DNA of 64,000 nucleotides from Notolepis coatsorum (Eukaryota; Chordata; Actinopteri; Aulopiformes; Paralepididae): contig OZ020594.1 of the NCBI GenBank assembly GCA_963971535.1, positions 111,708,751 through 111,772,750 of the forward strand, given 5' to 3'. The translations under genes and the position numbers were made by a program. The notes below the pieces were generated by a model, which was not told the origin of the DNA, searched no databases, and worked only from the letters and a program-made list of their open reading frames with translations. Of the stretch, positions 55,420 through 64,000 are shown piece by piece (within the stretch, counting starts at the first letter, position 1; each line of letters starts with the position of its first letter).

Positions 55420-55640
55420 AGCCGATGTAGTGCTAGTTAGCTTCCGTCTAGCTACGGCTAGCTCATGGGTCTTCCGTCTGGCTAAAGCCAGCTCATGGGT
55501 GTTAGCACTGGCTTGTTAGCCGATGTAGTGCTAGTTAGCTTCCGTCTGGCTACGGCCAGCTCCTGGGTCTTCCGTCTAGCCAGCTCATGGGTGTTAGCAC
55601 TGGCTTGTTAGCCGATGTAGTGCTAGTTAGCTTGCAGTTC
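55420..55640. repeat. Three imperfect repeats of GTTAGC-rich units in the fossil leader
   Basis: Units of roughly 90 bp contain TGTTAGCACTGGCTTGTTAG and CCGATGTAGTGCTAGTTAGC. They lie next to the gag-like start. Confidence 0.8.
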
Positions 55641-55649
55641 TGTGAATTC

Positions 55650-56618
55650 GTTTTGGCTCGCTTCACATCCACACTCCGCTCATACAAAGTGTCTCTGGGC
55701 TAGGGAGCCCTCGCCTTTCTGTGAACGGCCGTTTTGGCTCGCTTCACATCCACACTCCGCTCATACAAAGTGTCTCTGGGCTAGGGAGCCCTCGCCTTTC
55801 TGTGAACGGCCGTTTTGGCTCGCTTCACATCCACACTCCGCTCATACAAAGTGTCTCTGGGCTAGGGAGCCCTCGCCTTTCTGTGAACGGCCGTTTTGGC
55901 TCGCTTCACATCCACACTCCGCTCATACAAAGTGTCTCTGGGCTAGGGAGCCCTCGCCTTTCTGTGAACGGCCGTTTTGGCTCGCTTCACATCCACACTC
56001 CGCTCATACAAAGTGTCTCTGGGCTAGGGAGCCCTCGCCTTTCTGTGAACGGCCGTTTTGGCTCGCTTCACATCCACACTCCGCTCATACAAAGTGTCTC
56101 TGGGCTAGGGAGCCCTCGCCTTTCTGTGAACGGCCGTTTTGGCTCGCTTCACATCCACACTCCGCTCATACAAAGTGTCTCTGGGCTAGGGAGCCCTCGC
56201 CTTTCTGTGAACGGCCGTTTTGGCTCGCTTCACATCCACACTCCGCTCATACAAAGTGTCTCTGGGCTAGGGAGCCCTCGCCTTTCTGTGAACGGCCGTT
56301 TTGGCTCGCTTCACATCCACACTCCGCTCATACAAAGTGTCTCTGGGCTAGGGAGCCCTCGCCTTTCTGTGAACGGCCGTTTTGGCTCGCTTCACATCCA
56401 CACTCCGCTCATACAAAGTGTCTCTGGGCTAGGGAGCCCTCGCCTTTCTGTGAACGGCCGTTTTGGCTCGCTTCACATCCACACTCCGCTCATACAAAGT
56501 GTCTCTGGGCTAGGGAGCCCTCGCCTTTCTGTGAACGGCCGTTTTGGCTCGCTTCACATCCACACTCCGCTCATACAAAGTGTCTCTGGGCTAGGGAGCC
56601 CTCGCCTTTCTGTGAACT
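55650..56618. repeat. Tandem array, 12 copies of 81 bp
   Basis: Each unit contains GGCTCGCTTCACATCCACAC, CATACAAAGTGTCTCTGGGC and TCGCCTTTCTGTGAACGGCC; by eye the units are identical except at the edges. 81 is a multiple of three, so two plus-strand frames stay open for about 300 codons; these are artefacts of the array. It lies in the leader of the fossil. Confidence 0.95.
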
Positions 56619-56664
56619 AAGCATGAAAGTGATTTTTGCATTGCAACTTCACCCAGCAGAATTT

Positions 56665-57797
56665 TTACAGTAATCACAAAAATATACTTTAAGCGTGATC
56701 CTTTGTTTAAGTAGAACCTCCTACTTTTTTTTTTGACTTTAAGAAAACATTACGTAACTTTTTAGTCATGAGTAAACCTTTTTACCGCAATCACAAAAAT
56801 ATACTTTAAGCGTGATCCTTTGTTTAAGTAGAACCTCCTACTTTTTCTTTTTTTGACTGTAAGAAAACATTACGTAACTTTTTAGTCATGAGTAAACCTT
56901 TTTACCGCAATCACAAAAATATACTTTCAGCGTGATCCTTTGTTTAAGTAGAACCTCCTACTTTTTCTTTTTTTGACTGTAAGAAAACATTACGTAACTT
57001 TTTAGTCATGAGTAAACCTTTTTACCGCAATCACAAAAATATACTTTAAGCGTGATCCTTTGTTTAAGTAGAACCTCCTACTTTTTTTTTTGACTAAGAA
57101 AACATTACGTAACTTTTTAGTCATGAGTAAACCTTTTTACCGCAATCACAAAAATATACTTTAAGCGTGATCCTTTGTTTAAGTAGAACCTCCTACTTTT
57201 TCTTTTTTTGACTGTAAGAAAACATTACGTAACTTTTTAGTCATGAGTAAACCTCTTTACCGCAATCACAAAAATATACTTTAAGCGTGATCCTTTGTTT
57301 AAGTAGAACCTCCTACTTTTTCTTTTTTTGACTGTAAGAAAACATTACGTAACTTTTTAGTCATGAGTAAACCTTTTTACCGCAATCACAAAAATATACT
57401 TTAAGCGTGATCCTTTGTTTAAGTAGAACCTCCTACTTTTTTTTTTGACTGTAAGAAAACATTACGTAACTTTTTAGTCATGAGTAAACCTTTTTACCGC
57501 AATCACAAAAATATACTTTAAGCGTGATCCTTTGTTTAAGTAGAACCTCCTACTTTTTCTTTTTTTGACTGTAAGAAAACATTACGTAACTTTTTAGTCA
57601 TGAGTAAACCTCTTTACCGCAATCACAAAAATATACTTTAAGCGTGATCCTTTGTTTAAGTAGAACCTCCTACTTTTTCTTTTTTTGACTGTAAGAAAAC
57701 ATTACGTAACTTTTTAGTCATGAGTAAACCTCTTTACCGCAATCACAAAAATATACTTTAAGCGTGATCCTTTGTTTAAGTAGAACCTCCTACTTTT
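56665..57797. repeat. Tandem array, about 10 copies of 116-120 bp
   Basis: Units begin near AATCACAAAAATATACTTTA and contain AAGCGTGATCCTTTGTTTAA, AGTAGAACCTCCTAC and ACGTAACTTTTTAGTCATGA. Length differences come from a T run. It is the second array in the fossil leader, adjacent to the LTR. Confidence 0.95.
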
Positions 57798-57917
57798 TTG
57801 ATTTTGCCAAATCTGTAATTTAATTTTACTCCAGAGGATTTTGACAGTAGTCCTGTCTTCTTCGGCCGTTTTAGCACCTATTTTGGTTAGTATAAATGCA
57901 CATCGCCAGGGACGCCA

Positions 57918-59653
57918 TGTTGAATGCCCACGCTCGCTCTTAGGTCAGATCGATAACTTCATAACTCATTGGTCTGCCTATCTACACCTCAAACAGCGTC
58001 CTGTGAAGTGGTTGACACGCAGGACCAACCGAGTCTACAAAATGTTGTTGTTACCACTGACCGACAAGAGACAGCGAATGCACCGTTCCGACCCCCGTCA
58101 GTCATCGACCTTTAACGTCGAGTGATTGAAGTTGCGGAATCTGTTATTTTATTTGCACTGGGAAGGACTCTCTATATTCAGAGGAGGTCCATTTCCCTAA
58201 TCCGTTACACGTATTATCATTATATGGCTTTACTTGATAATCCCATTATACAGAATTCACCTTTAGTCCTTAATGCATAATCATAAGTCTCCTTTTACTC
58301 CGTAGGGATAAAGCCTATAGTCATAGTTATATCCCCATTATACAGAATGCACCTTTAGTCCTTAATGCATAATCATAAGTCTCCTTTTACTCCGTAGGGA
58401 TAAAGCCTATAGTTATAGTTATATCCCCATTATACAGAATGCACCTTTAGTCCTTAATGCATAATCATAAGTCTCCTTTTACTCCGTAGGGATAAAGCCT
58501 ATAGTTATAGTTATATCCCCATTATAGCTAGGGATAAAGCCACTTACACATCTTATCACTATATGGCATTACTTGATAAAACCAGGCTTGCCGAACCCAC
58601 CTTTCTCCTCCTCCTCCGTCTGGGGAAAAAGTTCTTTTTTATATCATATATTAGGCACAATACAGGCACATTGGTGCACATTATCATTATTATTGTTATT
58701 ATTATTATTATTATTACTGGTAAAGTTACAATGCAAAAATACATCTCCATCCTTACCCGTCTTTTTGGGAAAAATAGAAGCAAAACGTGGTTTCCAAAAG
58801 AGGATTGTTTTTATTTTTTAACAGTAGAAAATTACATTAAAGGGTTCAGTTTCATTTATAAAAGTACACAGGTTTTTCAGCTTACTATATATCAGGTTTC
58901 AGTCCTCTCCTCAAAATCTCTCAAAAAAGTCTGGCTCTTGCCTCCGCAACAGTCTCTTTTATTTGACATTATACCATATTCCTGATTGGTCGAAGAACAT
59001 TGATGTCACAGGATCGTCATTTAGTTTAGCAAACCAACATACAGTACATAATTCGTTATGAACTCCTCCTTCTTTGAAATATGATATTTCTGTTACTGTT
59101 ATCTAACAGTAACAGAAAGTCCCTTTTCCCTTCAAAACGTACAACGGCTTTGTCTGGGGGAACCACGTGACTGGGGCCCTTCATAGGATCTTCTTAAAGA
59201 ATCCCTCCAGACAAATCCCTCCTTTTTTAAACATAATTCTTTTAGTATTTTTCTTTACTGACAGTCAATTATAAGCATGCCATTTTGAAAACTCTTACTG
59301 TACACATTTTAAACATTTAATTGTTATATAGTTTCTTTTCTTTCTTTAAGATCTCCCCACTAGTTCCCGGACTCTGTCTTTCAACCCTCAACCCTTAATC
59401 CCCTGGTCGTCTGAAAGGGTTAAGCTCTTACAGCTCTCTCTCTCCCATCTTCCAGAGGCCCACATTCCTCAGGGTTCCTCCCTTCTCACAGACACCCGGG
59501 ACCTTGTCTGCAGATATTAAAGGCTCATTTCCATTTTTTTATAAGTAGAGCCAGCTATCCTCCAGAGTTCAGTTTAAAGATTATACTGGTCACATAGGAA
59601 CGACTCAGGATGTCATTGTCCAAAAGTGTCGCTTGTTTTGTGACACTTCTCAC
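57918..59653 (-). repeat. LTR, 5' of the fossil
   Basis: Near-identical partner of 47,988-49,726, outermost on the element's upstream side. Confidence 0.9.
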
Positions 59654-59657
59654 AAAC

Positions 59658-60140
59658 TATTCAGTCAGATAGCAATTTATTATGAAGGTATAAAGTGCAA
59701 TTACAATTTCAATAACTTTCCAGCACTTTATACACAATTCAAGCACATTTAAAACCTTGAAAACAACACATTGAAATACAAGCATTTTCAAGGATTTCCA
59801 GCACCCGTACGAACCCTGTATTTAGGAGCACAGTGAAAATATTTCAAGTAACAGAGTTTATTTCTTTTTCAAAAATAAATGTATATTTGTACTGTGCGTG
59901 CATGTGTGTAAATTAGCTCTTGCTACAACCCTGCATGTTTACATTTTGTACTTGATGTTCATTAACATGTGCTGTCCCTATCAAATAAACTATCAAATCA
60001 AACTACTGCTACAAAAGGTTCAGTCACTTAACTTTAGCCCCTTTTATGCATACAATGCTTATGTTTTGGCTGTGTTGCTCTTCTAGAAAAATAATCCTTT
60101 CAGGGTTGCCTATTGAAATACTGTACACTTTCCTACTGTA
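59658..60140. other. Short DNA transposon remainder, no gene
   Basis: Right flank of the fossil. 59,680-59,818 (AAGCATTTTCAAGGATTTCC, CGTACGAACCCTG) mirrors 45,221-45,300 and is probably the far part of the element that the fossil entered. The rest is AT-rich. Confidence 0.5.
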
Positions 60141-60300
60141 CACTTTCCTGATGAATTGAAAATGGGGGACCCTGATGTAAACAAGACGAAAGTCTTTCTC
60201 TGGTCTGCATCCCCTTAACAATTGTGTGTATTGAGCTGTACTGTATTTTACCCATTCTGCAATCTGTTAATAAAGTTTTCAATCAATCAATCAATCAATC
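60141..60300 (+). mobile_element. LINE family A, 3' end fragment
   Basis: TGAATTGAAAATGGGGGACC, CTGTTAATAAAGTTTTC and four AATC units. Confidence 0.88.
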
Positions 60301-60650
60301 ACACCTCCAGTACAGAAACATTGTTTGAGTTTGCGTGTCAGGTAGACCATTGGTTGACAGTCGAGTCTGCCAATTACATCACATCGCTTGCACTCCGGCG
60401 CTGCAGCTGGACCCATTGCCCACCTCTGCTGTTGATAACGCTAGCCAAGTTATTATACACACAGATACACAGTGGGCCAGTGACTTTGGTGTAGGGGTGT
60501 AACAATGCATCGATCCTAAGGGGGAAATTCAACTGCATCGATTTGAAAATGTTAGAATAGATTATCGCAATTTTAATGTGTACACGTTATGTTATTGTCA
60601 TGTCCGTTACAGCCAACACACCGACATACGCTACTGCTTCAACATTATGA
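60301..60650. other. No gene recognised
   Basis: Contains GGGGTGTAACAATGCATCG at about 60,495, which looks like one end of a hAT-type short element; the partner end was not located. Confidence 0.4.
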
Positions 60651-60654
60651 TTAA

Positions 60655-61270
60655 AGGGGAACTCCACTTTTTTTGGAAATTAGCTTATTTAACATCTTCC
60701 CTGGAGTTAGACAAGAAGATGCATACCTTTTTTGTCTCTGTGCGTGCATTTTAGCTTTGGGAATAGACGCTCCGTTAGCATAGCTTAGCTTCATCACTGG
60801 AAGTGAGGCAGGACAGTAGCCTTACAGTGCCTTACAGTGTATTGCAAGGTCTGACATTGACCAAACTTGATATGCATGACCTTGGTGGGCTCTAGGTCAA
60901 CTCCTGAAAAGGGGGTCAATGTCAGACTTTGCAATCAAAGTTAGGGGGCTAATAACCCTTGCCATAATTTCAGTGCGCCCCCTAACTTTTGATTGCAAGG
61001 TCTGACATTGACCCCCTTTTCAGGAGTTGACCTAGAGCCCACCAAGGCCATGCATATCAAGTTTGGTCAATGTCAGACCTTGCAATACACTGTAAGGCAC
61101 TGTAAGGCTACTGTCCTGCCTCACTTCCAGTGATGAAGCTAAGCTATGCTAACGGAGCGTCTATTCCCAAAGCTAAAATGCACGCACAGACAAAAAAGGT
61201 ATGCATCTTCTTGTCTAACTCCAGGGAAGATGTTAAATAAGCTAATTTCCAAAAAAAGTGGAGTTCCCCT
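60655..61270. mobile_element. 616-bp near-perfect palindromic element with TTAA ends
   Basis: Begins AGGGGAACTCCACTTTTTT and ends AAAAAAAGTGGAGTTCCCCT, flanked by TTAA at 60,651-60,654 and 61,271-61,274. The arms match over nearly the whole length (TGGAGTTAGACAAGAAGATG, GTCTGACATTGACCAAACTT), leaving a centre of a few tens of bases near 60,950-60,990. TTAA suggests piggyBac-type mobilisation. Transcribed, it would fold into a hairpin of about 290 bp. Confidence 0.92.
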
Positions 61271-61274
61271 TTAA

Positions 61275-61938
61275 CAAAGCAAGGCATTCGTTTTGTTGCA
61301 TTAACGTTATATTACTATTGCTATCGATAAATCTAGGTGTTCTAAAATCTATTGCTATTGGTAAGAGAGAGACTATAATAAACGAGAGCCCTGATCGCAA
61401 TGGCGGAGTTTCAGGAAGTAAACAAGCAAAATGATTTTTTTTGTGTTGCATGGTGTGTCATGGTGCTATGGTTTGGGTGGTGTTCGTTACATATTGTGTA
61501 ACGTGGGGGCTTGAGCCGTTTCATCAAACAGGTGAGTATGCCTTATTTGTTTGTAATTTGATGTGACTACTTATGCTGTTAAAATATATAGTTTAGTGGG
61601 CACCACATGTAGATAGGGACATTATTTTCTGGTTGTTGGTTAGCTTCCTGTGCACCACATACTCCTGGGGCAGTCAGGGAAGTGATTAGCACCATCTACT
61701 TGTCTGGTACCATACCATGTACTGGACGGGTGGATGGTCAAATATGATCTTTGGCTGGTAGCAGGTGTGGTTGAAGATGGTTAGGTCTACAGGGCATTAG
61801 CTTAAGGGTAGGTAGATTAGGGGGCCAGAAAACACAGGTAGTGTGGTAGGGCCTGATTTAGTGTTTCTTAGGGTAGACATGTGGTGGGCCGGTTTTGACT
61901 GCAGTTTAGATGTAGAAGCGTAAGTAGTCATATCAGGT
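61275..61938. other. No gene recognised
   Basis: No repeat or convincing ORF was identified in this stretch. Confidence 0.5.
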
Positions 61939-61946
61939 TAGAAGGT

Positions 61947-63205
61947 AGGGCTGTACGTTAACTTTTTTTGCACATAGCACTGGTGCTACAGAGGTTGATA
62001 GTTTTGTAGCACAGGCCAAAATCTTGTAGCACAAGTATAAAACGTGTTATATTTGTAACAGTCACAAATGTGCCTATTGTATTTGTGTTATTTAGTTGCA
62101 GTGCCATGTTTGGCTGTCATTTAGTATATCGCCATGTGTTATTATTACTATGATACTCCATTATGCTATTTTCAATTAATATCATAAACAACATAAGGAA
62201 TATTAGCATAATTTTGAGTGGACTGAAGGAATGAGTCAGCGTTAATAGTTTTAAATGCAAATAATTTATTGAAACATAGAAGTGGGGTCGGTTGGGACAC
62301 ACATACACACACACAATGGGGGACCCTGATGTAAACAAGACAAACGTCTTTCTCTGGTCTGCATCCCCTTAACAATTGTGTGTATTGAGCCGTACTGTAC
62401 CCATTCTGCAATCTGTTAAATAAAGTTTTCATTCATTCATTCACACACACTGTTTCAACTCACCACCCCCGCATCATATTGTAGTCTAGTCTGTCTTCAA
62501 ACTTTCACTCTTCTCGAAACTTGTTTATATTTGAATATCATCATTATCTGTCCATCCTCAGTTTACTATAATATACTCCTGTCCTGAGTCCTGACTAGTG
62601 ACTTCATCGTCTTTCCAAACGCACGCACGCACACACACACATGGAAGGGGAGAGAGTGCCCCCCCATTTCCCTTTCCACACTGTGTCTGCTGGCTCTGCG
62701 CCTCTGATCAGGATTAGCTTGTTAGCTTGCTAACGTTGTAGTGATTGTAATGGTACATAAACGTTAATTTCGGGCGATGCGTGCATAAAGGAATGGCGAC
62801 GGTGCAAAGCATGTAGATGCATTTGACCCGTTGCGAGAAAGAAAAAACACCACGGACTTATTTCGGGACGTGTAGGCGCACTGCTGTGTTAACGCAGCAG
62901 TGCGCACCAACCGACCAACGCGCTGCTCCTTGCAGAAGTACGGATAGGGCGGATACGACTCGTCGAGTTGTCACAAGAGTTTTTTTAAAATAAGAGTATC
63001 ATATGCACCTGAACGTTGCTAGCTTTCGGAGCCTAGCTGGAGCTGCACGTGGGCAGAAATGAGACCCGCTACAGGATTTTCAAAATAAGAGTATCTATAT
63101 GAACCGAATCCCTATCGCACCAGTGCTACTGAAGTAAATCCATCCATCGCACAGACAGCTGTTGCTGTAGCACGTGCGATATATATGTCGCACTGTACAC
63201 CCCTG
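61947..63205. mobile_element. hAT-like non-autonomous element, copy 3
   Basis: Begins AGGGCTGTACGTTAAC and ends GTACACCCCTG. Flanks TAGAAGGT (61,939-61,946) and TAGAAGGG (63,206-63,213) form an 8-bp duplication with one mismatch. The first 170 bp match copy 1 closely; the inner GGTGGGAATCACC block of copy 1 is absent and a LINE-A tail lies at 62,316-62,445. Confidence 0.8.
62316..62445 (+). mobile_element. LINE family A, 3' end fragment
   Basis: Begins ATGGGGGACCCTGATG and ends TAAAGTTTTC followed by (ATTC)n, set between CA-dinucleotide tracts. Confidence 0.85.
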
Positions 63206-63213
63206 TAGAAGGG

Positions 63214-64000
63214 GCACCTGTTTGAATTTGTTTGTTGTATTTATTTCGTTTGTTTTGAGTGTTTGGTTAGTGTAACTGAGGGGTACAATTCCCTGACTGT
63301 ATTAATCAAGTATTGGTATCATTAAACCACTACCGTCTTATTGTACATTACTGGCCATACTGTACACAAGTATATCAGATGAGAACACTTCCACAATGAA
63401 ACGGTTTCCACACAAATACTTGTTTAGAATATTTATTACATCAAATAGTATTACATTACATTACTTAGTTGCGCTTATAAGGCAAAGAATGTGCGTAGGC
63501 AAGTCAATACTGAATATTAGGAATTATCTATGGTATAATGGTAGGGGAGTTACTACCGGTTGTAAGCCAGCAGGGGGAGGCAATGCTCTATACAAAGTCA
63601 ATGGTTCCACAGGGACAATTACTCCCTGTGTCAGCGGGGAAAGGCAGCCTCTGTACTCTCAGTGTGCGCGCCGCGCAGGTGAAGCCGTGGAGCCTCAAGA
63701 CGGGCTCGAGTGATGTCCTCACGGGCATGTGTAGATCCCACAGCAGTGGGTGTAGACGGTTCTCTGCTCCAGCAGCTTGGTGAAGAATGAAGAATAATAA
63801 TCCTGCCGGAAAGGCTCTGCTGGCGGGGTGTAAATCCTCCGGTGCGCGGTGGTCCACGGTTGAACTTGACGTTACTATCCTATTAGCACGCGGCAATAAG
63901 TGCTCTATGTAGACGCACAATTACTCACTTCACGTGGTCTTTGACTCGTAATGAAGGCTTTTACTAGTAAGGAGCGAACGATACGTTGAACAAACGTAGT
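63214..64000. other. No gene recognised at the right edge
   Basis: 63,530-63,900 is more GC-rich than its surroundings and holds frames of about 100 codons on both strands without recognisable motifs. A gene or element edge continuing past the window cannot be excluded. Confidence 0.4.

Larger units (their letters stand above)
47988..59653 (-). mobile_element. Endogenous retrovirus-like fossil
   Basis: About 11.7 kb between two direct LTRs, with a likely 4-bp duplication AAAC outside them (47,984-47,987 and 59,654-59,657). Reading on the minus strand the parts are: LTR, a long leader with two tandem arrays, a gag-like ORF, an aspartic-protease ORF, two envelope-like ORFs, a small extra ORF and the second LTR. 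A polymerase part was not recognised, so the copy looks broken, with at least one break. The LTRs differ at only a handful of positions by eye, so it is probably recent. Family unassigned; the extra ORF next to the 3' LTR suggests complex-retrovirus kin. Confidence 0.85.

Noticed and set aside
55642-56673. 343- and 299-codon plus-strand frames of repeated 27-residue units
   Set aside because: Produced by an 81-bp tandem array with no stops; opposite in direction to the surrounding element.
55650-57797. CRISPR array
   Set aside because: Units are contiguous tandem repeats without unique spacers, and the surroundings are vertebrate.
63588-63920. 110-codon frame near the right edge
   Set aside because: No motif, overlapping frames of similar length on the other strand, and raised GC content that favours chance open frames.

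Overview
The window looks like repeat-rich DNA from a ray-finned (teleost) fish. The evidence is two multi-finger C2H2 zinc-finger genes with the glutamate-rich N-terminal region common in fish ZNF families, several non-LTR retrotransposon families, tRNA-headed SINEs, hAT-like and piggyBac-like short elements, many fold-back elements and a large retrovirus-like insertion. No rRNA, functional tRNA, CRISPR array or bacterial gene was seen. Host coding capacity is low: two zinc-finger exons are the only convincing host genes. Almost everything else is mobile-element sequence, much of it nested.

Layout. Positions 1-12,600 and 25,555-33,780 form a large imperfect inverted duplication. Each arm carries, in mirror order, a piggyBac-like element with a hAT-like element inside it, a decayed reverse-transcriptase relic with an inserted MITE, a zinc-finger gene and a SINE. 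The two zinc-finger genes converge (8,309-9,993 plus; 26,085-27,961 minus). Arm-specific insertions, including a LINE at 4,615-6,181 and a small element at 6,301-7,067, have matching empty sites in the other arm, so they came after the duplication. The spacer (about 13,330-24,450) is one L1/Tx1-type LINE whose ORF2 is split by four later insertions, followed by fold-back DNA and telomere-like GGTTAA/TTAGGG repeats.

33,780-47,987 is a mosaic: SINEs interrupted by LINEs, a 5'-truncated LINE (37,086-38,188), a THAP-like relic, another piggyBac-like element, a diverged and shuffled copy of the duplicated flank, and a solo LTR (41,759-45,049) that holds a LINE, which in turn holds a hAT-like element, which holds a SINE. 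47,988-59,653 is a retrovirus-like fossil on the minus strand with two nearly identical LTRs of about 1.74 kb, gag-, protease- and envelope-like parts, a small extra ORF and two large tandem arrays in its leader. 59,654-64,000 holds more short elements, including a 616-bp near-perfect palindrome flanked by TTAA and a third copy of the hAT-like element.

How the parts relate. The zinc-finger pair probably acts as DNA-binding regulators. The arms are alike except for later insertions and changes in finger number (8 versus 12), so the locus shows both recent duplication and array turnover. The most unusual coding item is a 153-residue single-pass membrane/coiled-coil ORF carried by a 767-bp element with a LINE-like 3' tail. 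All identifications rest on reading the sequence and remembered family features; no database search was run.
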